NCBI GenBank assembly: GCA_916613615.1
Contig: OU744720.1
Location: 67,224,471-67,288,470 of the forward strand
Reading direction: 5' to 3'
DNA: 64,000 bases
DNA from: Steromphala cineraria
Taxonomy: Eukaryota; Mollusca; Gastropoda; Trochida; Trochidae
Made by a program: the position numbers and the translations under genes. This document shows, one piece after another, positions 49,605 to 62,933 of this stretch (position 1 is its first letter; every line of letters starts with the position of its first letter). The notes below the pieces were generated by a model, which made no database searches, had not been told where the DNA came from, and was given only the letters and a program-made list of their open reading frames with translations.

Positions 49605-50640
49605 TTAATCTCAAAGACTATACCTGAATAAACAAACATTTATAAAGCAACTACCCGACAAATAAACTTGGCGAGTTTTGGAGCTTGGAGCATAGAGGAG
49701 AAATCATCAATCCATCGTCTGCTACCCGCTCTGACTCCAATACCCTCCTCGTTAAGTTTAACGACATTCAATTAACAATAATCTCAGATGACTATACCTG
49801 AATATACAAACAATCAACAAGCATCTACCCGACAATTAAGCTTGGCGAGTTTTCAATAAATGTTTCATTGGAGCATAAAATAGAATTCATCAATCCATCG
49901 TCTGCTACCTGCTCTGACTCCAATACCCTCCTCGTTAAGTTAAACTACATCCAATTAAAATAAATCTCAGATGACTAAACTGAATATACAAACACTTAAC
50001 AAGCAACTACCCGACAATTAAACTTGGCGAGTTTTCAATAAAAGTTTATCTTGGAGTATAAAATAGAAACCATCAATCTATGTTCTGCTACCTGCTCTGA
50101 CTCCAATACCCTCATCGTTAAGTTAAACTATATCCAATTATCATTAATCTCAGATGACTAACCTGAATATACAAACACTTAACAAGCATCTACCCGACAA
50201 TTAAACTTTGCGAGTTTTCAATAAATGTTTAATTGGAGCATAAAATAGAAATCATCAATCCATCGTCTGCTACATGCTCTGACTCCAATACCCTCCTCGT
50301 TAAGTTAAACTACATCCAATTAACATAAATCTCAGATGACTAACCTGAATATACAAACACTTAACAAGCATCTACCCGACAATTAAACTTTGCGAGTTTT
50401 CAATAAATGTTTAATTGGAGCATAAAATAGAAATCATCAATCCATCGTCTGCTACATGCTCTGACTCCAATACCCTCCTCGTTCAGTTAAACTACATCCA
50501 ATTAACATAAATCTCAGATGACTAACCTGAATATACGAACACTTATTAAGCATCTACCCGACAATTAAACTTGGCGAGTTTTCAATAAATGTTTATCTTG
50601 GAGCATTGAGTAGAAGTTAACACTCATACAGAATGACAAA
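49605..50640 (+). repeat. 182-bp satellite units, left arm (5 to 6 copies)
   Basis: CTCTGACTCCAATACCCTC recurs at 49,729, 49,912, 50,095, 50,277 and 50,459 (steps 182-183). Each unit also has CTACCCGACAATTAA and TTGGCGAGTTTTCAATAAA. Confidence 0.9.
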
Positions 50641-52590
50641 ATGAAATTCCGACTTTCATTTTTTTTTTTAATTCTTAAAATGTTCTGAAATTGATCAAAT
50701 TTATTTTCAATTTATTCTAATATCAAATTATTATTGAATTATTGGCTATTTTGGGAGATGATAACTTTCATGAAATATTTAGTTTGAAGTTTAGTTTGAT
50801 GTGGTTTAAAAGTTAACTTTGATAAATATGAAAAGTATGTTGTCTCTTTTTAATGTTTTTAGAATATATTTAAAGATATTCGAATTCAGTTAACATTCCC
50901 AATGAAAAATAATCCTTCATTGAGTATATTATTGTAAGTGTACAGTTAAACAATACGCTATACTGATTAGTGAATGAATGGTTTATTACCATGAAGATCA
51001 CACAAAAAATGACATAGAAAAAAACAAAACAAATAAACATGTTTGATTATGGGAGCATGCGTAGACAGGTTTTGACACTCTTTCAAAATATCCACTGCAG
51101 TTGTTTATCTTCTTATGATATCAGTGATATAAACGTATCTAAAGATGGAAGTAATGAATATTATACATTGCTAAAAGATGGACAAACCATAATAAGATGA
51201 GCCACTTTGTCTTGTTAGCGAGCAAACAATGCTATTTTCATCAATCTATGGATTGTTATTCACCCTCTCTTTCTCCAATACCTAAACAACATGCAGTTAG
51301 CATAGTCTTAGATGACTTTATCTGAATGAACAAATAATAACAATGCATCCGTCAATATTCATTAATTTACTCATTACCTCCGAAATATATATGTCAAATT
51401 AGGGTGATCCTCCTCGTGAGGGCCACATATCTCTCAATAAGAAAGTTCACATATATAAGTCGCTTGAAAGCACCTCTTGTCTTATCGCTTCTACTTGTAT
51501 TGCAATGAGGTCACTTTGGTGATGTAGTTTGATGTATTTACCACATCGTCATCAAATGAATTCAGTGTCTTTTGACCAATCATAAAAGTCGAATCTAGAT
51601 TTTACTACGGGTTTGATTCTCCCGCGAATAAATATCTAATCAGGCTCTAAAAATTAAATCACTATCATAATAGATTGACCTTGAAATAACACTGTCTCAA
51701 GATGCACGCCACTGATTGAAGCATAGCAATCGTAGAACAAACACGTGCATATGCTTTCATCGGACAAAAGTCTTCATGTAGCCACACCCCTGTTCAATAC
51801 CCATTGCAACACCGTCTATATCTGTATATATAAAAATCTATTTTTATAACAGTGTGTATGTATTAGTGTGTATCTTTCATATAATATTATGTAATTTTAT
51901 TTTATTTTATTTTTTATCCCAACATATATGTTGTAACAAATTTATGTTATTTTATTGAATTGTCTCTTATAGCCTTATGGCGGCTTGTGCATTTTATATT
52001 TTATCAAATTTATGTATGACCTTCTGTATGTACGAGATGAGACACGAATAAACAATTTCTCTCTCTCTCTATTCCATGCCCACAGTTTGCTTTTTTTACT
52101 TAATATTTGCGTTTTTGCACAATATCCTCTTTGCATCTGTTATTCTGTCATGTGAAGGTGGAATGTTGTTTTTGCATTCTGAAGTTATTTTTCAAAGTAG
52201 AGATTTAAGTACGTAAAATTAATGTATCATAAAGGTTCCCTTTTAAGTTGAGTATGTAATAATGTGACATTCTACATAAAAGGTTTGATAAGATGTGTGT
52301 GGGTTCAATAACATTTCAATAGGTCAATTAGAGCAAAATTTTGTTTTTATCTTTTATTGAATGTCTCACACCATCTCGGATCTGACATTACTTATACAAA
52401 ATACATATTTTACATCATATACAGAATTCATACAGGGACAAAAGGATATAGATATAACTACAATAAGTCAATCTGTTTAAGCTGTAAAGTTACAGGACTT
52501 GCTCACCAGAAATATAGAACACGCCCATCACGTGTAAACAGATTTAGGATATATTTACAAGCATTCGTATATAACAAGATATTTTTCAAA
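50641..52590. other. Centre of the foldback element
   Basis: No transposase or other coding frame. 50,640-50,830 is mirrored at 52,595-52,800 (CTCAAAATAGCCAATAATT region), so the arms reach well inside. 51,238-51,360 is a badly decayed 182-bp unit. 51,820-52,071 resembles the 3' end of a retroposon (ACACGAATAAACAATTT followed by a CT run at 52,058-52,071). Confidence 0.5.
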
Positions 52591-52594
52591 ATTA

Positions 52595-53960
52595 GCATGT
52601 CAACCACATCAACTTTATTTCAAAATAACCATTTCATCAAAAGTATCATCTCTCAAAATAGCCAATAATTATGATGCATTTACTTTGGAAATCACTTGTG
52701 AACAATATAACAACTTCAGTGTCAACAACTTCCTAATTTCAAATATATTTGAAAGTCAGAACTCATATTTTCATTTTGTATGAGTATTTATTTTTACTCT
52801 AAACCCCAAGATATACATTTAGTGAAAACTCGCCAAGCTTAATTGTCGTGTACTTGCTTGTTAAGTGTTTGTATATTCAGGTATAGTCATGTGAGCTTTA
52901 TGTTAATTGAATGTCGTTTAACTTAGCGAGGAGGGTATTGGAGTCAGAGCAGATAGCAGACGATAGATTGATAATTGTTATTCTATAATCCAAGATATAC
53001 ATTTAGTGAAAACTCGCCAAGCTTAATTGTCGGGTAGTTGCTTGTTGATTGTTTGTATATTCAGGTATAGTCATCTGAGATTATTGTTAATTGAATGTCG
53101 TTAACTTAACGAGGAGGGTATCGGAGTCAGAGCATGTAGCAGATGATATATTGATGCAAATAGCATTGATTGCCCTTGAACAGGACGAAGGGGCCTAAAA
53201 TAGTATATGGTAACATTTGAATTGGTAGATTTTACACAATAATGAATATGTCTATCAAGGTCAAAATGTTTTTGACGCTACATATTTACAAAATAAAATA
53301 ATCCAAAGTAAACTTTCTTTCAGAAACAATGCAAGTAAAAAGTCTCATTGAAAATATTTTTCTCAAAAATATGCAGTCATGAAATGAAAATTACTCAATA
53401 CTCAAGCTGAACTTTAAAAAATACATCATCAATATGTTCACAAAGTAGTTATCACAACAATTGTAATACAGACAAACTGAAAGACAATGATATCTATTCA
53501 ACTTGCACTCGCTGGTTACATAATAAAAATAGATAACAAAAATAGATTAAACGTTCACAAATAACAATTTTTTTCTGAACTGGCATGTCAACAACATCAA
53601 ACTATACTTCAAAGTAAACACTTCATCAAAATTATAAACCCTCAAAATAGCCCTTTTTCATTCGGGCTATACTTTGGAAATAACCTTTGAACAATATGAC
53701 AGCTTCAGAGCCAATAATGTACACCAAATTCAATTATATTTGAAAGTCAGAATTTCAAATTTTCACTTTGTCTGAGCGTTAACTTCTCCAAGATAAACAT
53801 TGATTAAAACTCTCCAAGCTTGATTGTCAAGTAGTTACATTAAATTGTTTGTATATTCATGTATTATCATCTTATATATTGATTGAATGTCGTTAAACTT
53901 AACAAAACAGGTATTGGAGTCAGAGCAGACTATAGATTGATGCTAAAAGTATTGATATCC
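52595..53960 (-). repeat. 182-bp units, right arm, within a ~0.8-kb direct duplication
   Basis: GGAGTCAGAGCA recurs at about 52,939, 53,120 and 53,917, in opposite orientation to the left arm. The block starting GCATGTCAACCACATCAA at 52,596 is repeated at 53,584; the first block has two units, the second one. The 103-codon plus frame at 52,357-52,668 is AT-driven. Confidence 0.8.
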
Positions 53961-54439
53961 CTTTGACGAGACAAATTGGCCTCAACATTATATTGTTGAA
54001 TTTGAATTGGTAAATTTTACACATGAAGCAGTATGTCTTTCATAATCAAAATATCAGTGACACCATGATGTACATGGTAACATGATATAGTGTAATATAC
54101 TATCAATGTGAATATGTCACCCAGATAAAGACAAGTACTACAGTATATCTTGCTGATCACTAATTTTAAACAACACAGAATCAATACCCTTACTATGATT
54201 AACAATTACATAAACACTAAGTTAATATTCAACTGAACCTAATTGCTTTCAAAGTTAACATTTCAATAGAATCATTATTTACGAAATTAGGATTTATCTC
54301 CTCATTTTGTGTGTGTGTGGCAAATAAGGATTTTTACTTATTTAATACTTGGTTTTTCTAACAATAGGTCTACATCAGGTAGAGAATGCACCAAATGACG
54401 AAAAACCTTTCATTCTTTCATTATTGTCTACTCTTATGC

Positions 54440-54662
54440 CTGGGTGAGGATCCGGTGGGGTATCCGGCGCCGTATCAACTTTACCATCTTAATTCATTAG
54501 TTACTACTTAGTTAGTTAGTACTTAAAATAACAACGTAAATTCTCCATATGTATCTACGCTGCAATCACCGTCCACCTGTATCACTTTTTGTATCACTTT
54601 ATGTAACCGCCGATAAGTTGTGTAACTTAAGGCTAATAAAGAATTGAATTGAATTGAATTGA
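54440..54662 (+). mobile_element. Retroposon 3' end with TTGAA-repeat tail
   Basis: GTGAGGATCCGGTGGGGTAT and CGCCGATAAGTTGTGTAACT lead to GGCTAATAAAGAATTGAATT, ending in TTGAA repeats. Such tails are common at the 3' ends of non-LTR elements and the SINEs that use them. Confidence 0.55.
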
Positions 54663-54693
54663 AATTGACAATTTCTAATACCTACTATATATT

Positions 54694-54817
54694 TAACGTT
54701 TAAACACATTAAGACTAAAACAAGTTTTATAAGATCTATTGCAGTATAAGATGTTTTATGTATCCGTCAAGAAACTAATGATGGACACCTCGCCGACAGG
54801 AAATTAAAAACTGCAAC
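54694..54817 (+). repeat. 124-bp direct repeat, left copy
   Basis: Shares GATCTATTGCAGT, GATGGACACCTC and CCGACAGGAAATTAAAAAC with 55,452-55,575. The 634 bp between the copies hold a TGACGTAA motif at about 54,999 and TATATAGAG at about 55,015, a promoter-like pair. An LTR nature is possible but not shown. Confidence 0.7.
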
Positions 54818-55451
54818 AACCGCTAACCTCGATCACTTTTCGATTTACTTTCAAAGATATTTCAACTAAATAAGAACTGGGTGTGCTTTTTGTCAATTTG
54901 TCCAATAAACACCTTCAATTAGCTTTTTATTAAGACTGCGTAATTAACGGCTGTAAAAAACCTACCTGAGATAGGGGCCATAAAACTCGCGCGGGTGTGA
55001 CGTAATAAACAGACTATATAGAGTAGCGCATCATTAATTGAACTGAAATACCGCCTTAAATAATTGTTTATTTACAAGTGATGTTGATATCTTTATTACT
55101 TCAAACGCTTAATAGTGTTACATCGTCAAATGACTAATCCAACTGAGTGTTTAACATTTTCTGAAAATCGTTAATGAATGGGTTTATTTGGTGATCTCGT
55201 TAAGATAGATGTATAGAGCTCGTTGTAATCATTCTGTATATATGACGTCTCAAAAATGGCGTGTGACCAGTCATGCATTCACGGGTCTGTCGCGAGACAG
55301 ATCTAGCTGCCCATCAAGTCGGCATTCCAAAACGGCTTTAGTTACTAAACTGAACATAATTGAGTATCAACCTTTGACACACTATAAAATATTTAATCAG
55401 ACATACTTATATTCAAAAGAAAATAGCAACATATGTTTGTGGTTATATGAT

Positions 55452-55575
55452 GTTTAACATTTAAATACATTTACACTCAAACAAGTTTTAAAGATCTATT
55501 GCAGTGTAAGGTGTTTATGTAAACGTCAATAAACTATTGATGGACACCTCACCGACAGGAAATTAAAAACTGCAA
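55452..55575 (+). repeat. 124-bp direct repeat, right copy
   Basis: See 54,694-54,817; spacing 758 bp. Confidence 0.7.
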
Positions 55576-55779
55576 TGAGATAAGTTTTTAATTATTTTAT
55601 TATTGTGTCACGCAAATGTTGACATGTCGTATACATAAAAATTAGCACCATATACATAAAACAACATTTGCCCGGCATACAAGATGGTCGATCCCAATGA
55701 ACAGTGCTAGGGTAGGCTTTTACGCTGAGAGTTGATCCAGGCGTTGAGCCATATGCATGAACCATATCAAGCATGAGCT

Positions 55780-55905
55780 AACGGCATTGCCATTCAATAC
55801 ACAATCAACATCTTAATTAATGAGATATTCCAACAGGTGTATTCGTTAAGCTACCTACAAGTGAGGGGAATTTAACTTCTAGTAAGCTGTTTGGATTCCT
55901 CAAAT
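55780..55905 (+). repeat. ~120-bp direct repeat, left copy
   Basis: Shares CACAATCAACA and GTGTATTCGTTAAGCTAC with 56,185-56,305, about 400 bp further on. Confidence 0.6.
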
Positions 55906-56184
55906 CAGTGATTAGTTGTTCTTTTTCTTATGAAAATGAGAAAATATTCCCCACACTAAAGACACAGTAAACATTTCCAGTATCTCATGATTAATTTTTC
56001 ATCAAAAATTGTTTCAACGAAATCACCATTACAAATCTTCATTCAACAACACAATGGATTTTATAAGTCTATGTTTTACAAAAGGTCAACATTTGAAATT
56101 ATCAAATTTTCCCGAAAAGTTAATATTCCATCTGAAAAATTAACACCCATTAAATGCGTAATGAATACATCGAACTGATTATGT

Positions 56185-56305
56185 AACAGCATTGTCACTC
56201 AATAGACAATCAACACCTTTACTAATGAGTTATTTAGCCAGTGTATTCGTTAAGCTACAACCTAATGAGTGGAAATAATTTCCAACAAGCTGTTTTCATT
56301 TTTCA
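56185..56305 (+). repeat. ~120-bp direct repeat, right copy
   Basis: See 55,780-55,905. Confidence 0.6.
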
Positions 56306-56344
56306 ACACTGTATTTATTATTCATATTAGTTAAAATAAGGAAA

Positions 56345-57497
56345 TTATCAAATTACATCTTTTCTAAGTCATCATTTCACAAATTTCACAAAATATTTCT
56401 TTTTTTAAGTCAAAATGTCATCAAATTATTACTTTTCAAAGTAATTATTTCACCAAACTTATACGTTTTCAAAGTTTTCATATCATTCATTATTACTTTC
56501 CAAAGTCATCATTTAACAAAACGTATAAGTTCCCAAAGTCATAATTTCACTAATTCTTCCTCTTCAAATCATAATTTTTCCAAATTATTCCTCTTCAAAG
56601 TCATCATTTAACCAAATTACTTCTTTTCAAAGTCAACATCTTATAAAATGTTCACGTTTCAAAGTAAACATCTAATAAAATAATCACTTTTCAAAGTCAC
56701 TATTTCATCAAATCATTTCCTTCAAAGTCATCATTTCACCAATTATTTCTTTTCAAATTCAACATTTCATCAAATTCTTACTTTTCAAAGCATTTTTTCA
56801 CTATTTCACTAACCTATTAGTTTCCAATGTCATCATTTCACTAATTATTTCTCTTCAAATTTATCATTTCATCAAATGATTCCTCTTCAAGTCATAATTT
56901 CACCAAATTATTCCTATTCAGAGTCATCATTTAAACAAATTATCTCTTTTGAAAGCCAACATTTCGAAGAATTATATTTCTCTTCAAACACAAAAAATTT
57001 TTCTTGTATTTCTTTTCAAAGTCAACATTTCATGAAATCATCACTTTTGAAAGTCAACATCTCATAAAATTTGTACTTTTCAAAGTTATCATTTGATGAA
57101 ATTGTTGATATTAAAAGTAAAAATTTCATCAAATTTTTTCTTTTAAAAGTCAACATTTTACCAATTATCACTTTTCAAAGTCAACACTTCACCAAACATA
57201 TTACTTTTCAAAGTCATCATTTCACTAATTGTTTCTCTTCAAAGTCATCATTTCACCAAATTATTACTTTTGAAAGTAAACATTTCATCAAATCATTAAT
57301 TTCCAAAGCCAACATTTCTTCAAATTAATACCTTTCAAAGTCAATATTTTAACTTAATTTCTTTTCAAAGATATCATTTCACAAATTATTTCTTTCCAAA
57401 GTCATCCTTTAACAAATTATTTCTATCCAAAGTCAACATTTCATCAAATATTTCTTTCAAAGTAAACATTTACCAATTTTTTTACTTTCAAAGTCTA
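56345..57497 (-). repeat. ~32-bp satellite array, right arm (about 35 units)
   Basis: The same unit as 48,225-49,238 in reverse complement (TTTTCAAAGTCAACATTTCA). Plus-strand frames at 56,876-57,328 repeat the translated unit and are not genes. Confidence 0.9.
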
Positions 57498-57504
57498 CAT
57501 TACA

Positions 57505-57671
57505 GATTAAAGATGATATTTACAAATATTTACAAAAATTTACAAATATTTACAAATATTTACAAAGGATTAAAGATGATATTTACAAAGAAATAAATAT
57601 CTTGTAAAGATGATATTTACAAAAAAATAAATATCTTGTAAAGGTAATAAATATCTTCATTTCACCCAGTG
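57505..57671 (-). repeat. Right outer zone of the foldback element
   Basis: ATATTTACAA and AAATATCTTGTAAAG phrases, ending in the terminal repeat at 57,655-57,671. Confidence 0.75.
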
Positions 57672-60600
57672 CTTTTAGTTTTATTTTATCATATAGTTGA
57701 TACTTAAACCCTCTTGGCAGAATATTACTTAGGATATGATTCTCAAGACTGTGGTTTGAAATAAGTGTTTACTTAAGCACATCTAACTTGTCAAGAAAAT
57801 AAACAGAGCAGAAATTGTTTTCAGTAGATCCGTTGAAGCGTACTAGTATGTTATTTATGGAACCTGACATTAGCGTTAAAATGAAACAAAAATGCTTATG
57901 ATGATAGCTTGTCTGTGTTCTATTTTGATGTTGCTGAAAATGAAGCACATTACATTCAAGTGTAGATAGTTTATTTTAGAATGATTGTGAGGGAAACCGT
58001 ATACTTCAAAGACTTTGCCTAGTGTAGGCAGAGTGTTGGCATGGGGTAATAGTAATACGTACAAAACATTAATTGAGTAACCAGATCATAATAGTGCTGA
58101 TCTTTCTTCATGTAGACATTCCAACTAAGATTTTATTATATATTCTTAATTGCCCATAAGGAGTAATTCAGAAAATGTATAATGAATGTGCGGTAATTCA
58201 ATTCAATTACACAATTCAAGTCATTTGAAACTTTTAAATAAAACTTGGAAAAAGGGATCTTGGTTAAATTTCAACATTTGGCATGTCGATGTATCTTTCA
58301 TGAGTGCTGACCAAAATGGGAATGATGAACCCACCACAGTATTTATTGAAGTCTTGTATCGAGATATGATCATGCTGCTCTAAGGAAGTAATGTGTAAGT
58401 GGGTCTATAGAGCATGTATTGGATTTATTCTGAATAAATTTCTTAATATCATGTTTTATGGTGAAGTGAAATTAGCGACCGTCCCATATACTTGTCGACA
58501 TTGAGTGAAATATATAATTGTAAAACTCGACTTTACCAAGTTTGAACTTGCTAAACGCAAACTTATAGTTGAAAAATAATAAATGAAATAAATTACCGTT
58601 TATTGAGTAATTAAATCTAAGTATGGATCAAAATGAAAAATATAATATCAGACTCATTTTTTTGTTCGTTATTTCTACAAAAGACAATACCTATTGACAT
58701 CTGGAATCTTTTCCAAATTGCCAGTTTGATATGCACGAAAAGGCGGGTACAGGTCAAAATTACAAGTTTACCAATACTAAAACATAAGGCTAAAACAGCT
58801 AGACGGATCAATCTCCAGTGATTGCTGAGTAACCTTAACTTTACAAAGTAGCGATCATTACATAGTCAAATGTAATCTGATGGTTATCTTGACTTTGTGA
58901 AGTAGAATGCTTAGCAATGTTAACTAGTTTTCATTGATTCAGACACTAAAGGAAAGACAAGCAAACATTAAAGTCTCGTTAATGTCTCCTCACTAAACTA
59001 AAGAAGGGGACAAGCTGGCATTGACACATTGTGTGTAAACATAATCAAGTCATTGTAGATCGATTCAAGAAGAGGCTTCGATCAATCTACATGAACACAA
59101 TATATTGGTACTTAAAGGAATGCAGAACTGTAAGGATTGTGTATAGGCACTGTATTACAAGAAACATTTTTAAGTTATTCAGACAAGTTATGATTTATCT
59201 ACCTTTTTATACTATAAACATTTTCTATCTTCAACCCACGGTGCTAATCTTGAATCTTTATATCAAAGAAATATTGCCAGCAACTTAGGTACTTTACTCT
59301 GTTTGCATTCAAAGTTTGCGAAAAATTAAACCTTTCAATATTCTTTCAAAACAAATCAAAACACATGGAAAGTGATTTGAAGAAAGGGAAACGGTCTTCA
59401 CAAATGTTAAACCGCTAATCATTTGGGCATTTAAAAAATTAAGATATGACTTTGCTTCAGAAAATATCTAAGAGAGAAGTGTGGTGAAGCAGAAGTAGCT
59501 CATTATCTCTTATTAATTGTATCATTAATGTCAATAATAGCAATTGTGTCTGGATATTGGGATGTGAAATGTTCCTACCAAACAAACGTGATGAAATGGG
59601 CAATGTATCAATTGCAGAAAGCTGAGAGGTGTTGACGGGGTTGTTATTTAGTTTTCCTCAGTGATTTATAATCAGTTCTATTTTTGAAAGGAATCTGTTC
59701 TCTATGCGAGTCCATGTTTTCGTTTTGTATTTGTCTTACCTTGGAGAACCTTTGCTACTTCTACGTGTTATTTCGAAGTAAAACATGGAAATGTGGAAAA
59801 AGAATGTGTATTGTATATATAACAATCAATGTCAATCAAAAATAAAAAGGCCATAATATGTTTACTTTCCCAATTTAAAACTAATTTAAGGATATCATAT
59901 ACATGAACTCAAATTTTGAATTTCAATTTTGACCATAACCACAAAATATAAACATCTACATATGAAAAAATCTTATATCTATGTTTTATGATCAGCATTT
60001 GTAGAACTGACTCAAAATTAATCTACAAATTTTGTAGAAAATAATGCATGTCAGAAATTAGGCGAATCATAACTGAAGAAATTGCTTTCTGTGTCTGCTG
60101 TGTCAAACATATATTGCCTTTCGAATAGTTTCCTGCTGACCATTTCTCCATCAAACCCCTTCAGTATTCTGTGTCACGAGTTACCGTTCTCGACCAGGAC
60201 CACTATACTAGTCGCTCAATAGCCTTATCATGTTTGCAACGTCATTGCGAGTACTCAAGACATACTGTTTATTGCGAAACGTATCAACCTAAATGTTTTT
60301 GTGCAGTGGATATTTGAACAAGAGGGCTAAATATCACTCTTGTGTTGAGAGATTGAAAACTGTGAAATCATCTGCAGCAGTTTCATTAAGAAGCTTTATA
60401 ACTGTAGAGGAGCTTGATATTAACAAATAATCTTTATTTTAACTGGAAGGCGAGATACAATACAACTTCCTTAATTATGTAAAACATGATAATTGTACCT
60501 ATAATTTCATACAAATGAACAGAAACGTTTAACAAAGAAAGATCTAAGAAGGCGATGGCCTTCAAATCAAACTGCCCATGGTGCAAAGGCATTTGACATC

Positions 60601-61911
60601 CAAAACTACAGTATTGTCTCCGATTAAAAGGGACGGCTTTGAGAGCATTCACCCGTTGGACATTTATACTGTTTGGTTGAATTTGAATGTGCATATTAAC
60701 ACCATAATGGCTTATTTAGTATCACCAGGTACTTTATAACCAAATTTTACGCCCATTTTCACAGTAGCATACAAGTATTTTGCAACTTTATGGTAAAATT
60801 ACACAAATGTGCACACTCAGTAGTTATAGATAAAGGTGTTCCCCTATTAACTTTTTCACCATCCTATTATAGTTGCTGGTGCTATCTGAAGGTAGGTTAG
60901 GAGATGTAAGACGATACACCTGCAGTTCATATTTCGAACTATAGCAGGCTTTCTAGTGGTAACTGCCAATTGTATGACCCATATAGATAAAAGCAATAGA
61001 TACGCGTTGCTTAAGGCGGCTTTCATTAAAAGAAAAACAATCTACAGACATTTAAGGCAGATGTATACATCCAACTTTATCGGGACTCTGAAAACGAGTT
61101 ACACTGCGTCCTCATTCCATGGAATAATGTTGATTGAATGGATATAATAAGCCATGTTATCTTATCTGTTTCATTTCGTTTTGCCAATTCATACTCTAAA
61201 ATATATCTTCTTAATTTCGCATCCAACAAAAGATCTGAAAAGAAATAAATGGGAATAAGACAACTTACTTAACTGAAAGTGAGGAGAAAATGTATTGAGT
61301 TCATATATAAATGGTATGTTATAAATAAAAAAAACAAGATTGACCTTTACATGTTATTAACTGACGAACAAAAGAAACGCTACAACTTGAAATCTGGTTA
61401 TACCTAAAAATCCAACCATGATCGCATGAAGACACTTCATCAAAAATGCCAATCGATTGTTTCCCTTGGAAATGCGGCAACCAATGCACACTTTCCCCCT
61501 AAATTTTGGCAAATAATGGTTTTCACTTCTAGTATCTAAAACAAAAAACCCGCATATAAATCGTTATAATAATAATGCAAACGGGTTGTCAAACGAACAT
61601 TCAGTTAAAAAACACCTGAAGAATCACCAAGAAACAGCTTACTGACGACTATGTCCCTAAGGTATAAAGGCTTAAAGACCTTTCCGAATACAGACCTTAA
61701 CAGCCGAAAATCGTCAATGAGGACTGATTTGGGCGCACACGATTTGGAGATCGCAGTGACATTAGTGGGTGTTTTTTCGGACCAGAAAGTCGTTTCTGTT
61801 TGGTCAAAGCAGATTGAACAGTACTTATCTAGCGCTGTCGGGGAGAAATGACGGCTGCTTGTTGTGTACAGGAAGAAGGTGTCATGGTTAAGGGGGATCA
61901 TTGGTGAAAAG

Positions 61912-62124
61912 ATGACACCGATTGGGCATCTACAGGGCGTCTTGGATCGTCGTAGTCGTCAACGACAACAACATCCAACAAACCGCCAACATCTTCCTCA
62001 AGCTCTGGGAGAAGAATGGCAGCGCAATCCACGTGCTAACATCAGACAGCTGACCTTCTCCCAGGGTAGGAGAGTGCACGCTTGCAATATGGCAAGGGGA
62101 GACCGTCTCCATTTGAAATTTTGA
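61912..62124 (+). pseudogene. Tc1/mariner transposase C-terminal relic, copy 3
   Basis: Reads MTPIGHLQGVLDRRSRQRQ, LPQALGEEWQRNPRANIRQL, then GRRVHAC. Best agreement of the three with the Tc1 consensus, but still lacking the Glu of PIE and the catalytic domain. Confidence 0.7.
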
Positions 62125-62933
62125 ATACTATAGTTTACTTATGAATTAAAACAATAAACTCAACATCATTCAATGTCAAGAAGATGTAATCAGTTTAAAA
62201 CAGCAAAGTAGCATGTTATAATTGAATTACAGGCTTGACAACTTGCGATCTAGATTTCAACTTCATCAAAAAAAGGGTTTGAAGAAAAAGGACACCTATA
62301 CTATATTCAATTTAATTTCAAAAATGCAAAATAAAAAACATGATTTTAATATATTTTTGCGTCTTTCTTCTTTACATTGATTCCCCCTTGAGACAAAAAG
62401 CAATGTTAAGTTCACATATTCAGGTGATAAACTACAAATTGCATGGTACCAGCTACTTTACTACTATATTGAGTAATATTCCCTACATTGAATAATCTGA
62501 CTCAAAATAAACGTTAAATGTGCTTTTTAACTGAAGTTAGTTCTGTACCAGTTTATCATATTATTGACTTTTTCAGAATAGAGATTTGAGTATTATTATA
62601 AGCTGATATTTGGCATTTGAACTTTTAGAATAGTTACTGTTACTTAACGTGACTGAATCATGCATACAGATGTGAATCTGCAAGATAACAGTTGGTATGA
62701 TATGTATTATCTTTTGTGGCAAATGTCGATTCAACTTCTTTTGAACAATGTAATCAAGGCATTGAGAAGGCAAGTTCTCCGACAATCGATTACATGTATA
62801 CTATTCATGGTCTGACAAGTTTTGACTCTTGTTATCTAAATAAGAAACAAAACAAATAAATATCATTTGGTTGAAAACATTCAAACACATGCAACACGGT
62901 TGTCAGTTACAGGCAAGAAATCCCCTACTTTAA

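Larger units (their letters stand above)
47982..57671. mobile_element. Foldback-like element of 9.69 kb with array-built inverted arms
   Basis: Termini are inverted: CACTGCATGAAAAGAAG (47,982-47,998) against CTTCATTTCACCCAGTG (57,655-57,671), 14 of 17 pairs matching. CTT on both sides is a possible 3-bp target duplication. Tandem copy 1 has the uninterrupted site near 38,536. Inside, in mirror order: an outer ATATTTACAA-rich zone, a ~32-bp array, 182-bp units, and unique flanks with a central region. No transposase frame was found, so it would be non-autonomous. Drosophila FB elements also have long arms of short tandem repeats; this is a likeness in structure only. The CACTG termini with a 3-bp duplication would also suit a CACTA-like element. 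Confidence 0.7.
41234..60633 (+). repeat. Tandem unit copy 2, split by the foldback element
   Basis: Left part 41,234-47,981 and right part 57,672-60,633 together match copy 1 (31,854-41,233). Differences include a templated duplication at 46,914-47,012, a 94-bp extra segment at 60,127-60,221, and an 11-bp difference near 46,502. Confidence 0.85.

Noticed and set aside
47982..57671. CRISPR array reading of the 32-bp repeats
   Set aside because: There are no spacers; the units abut and vary, and the context is eukaryotic.
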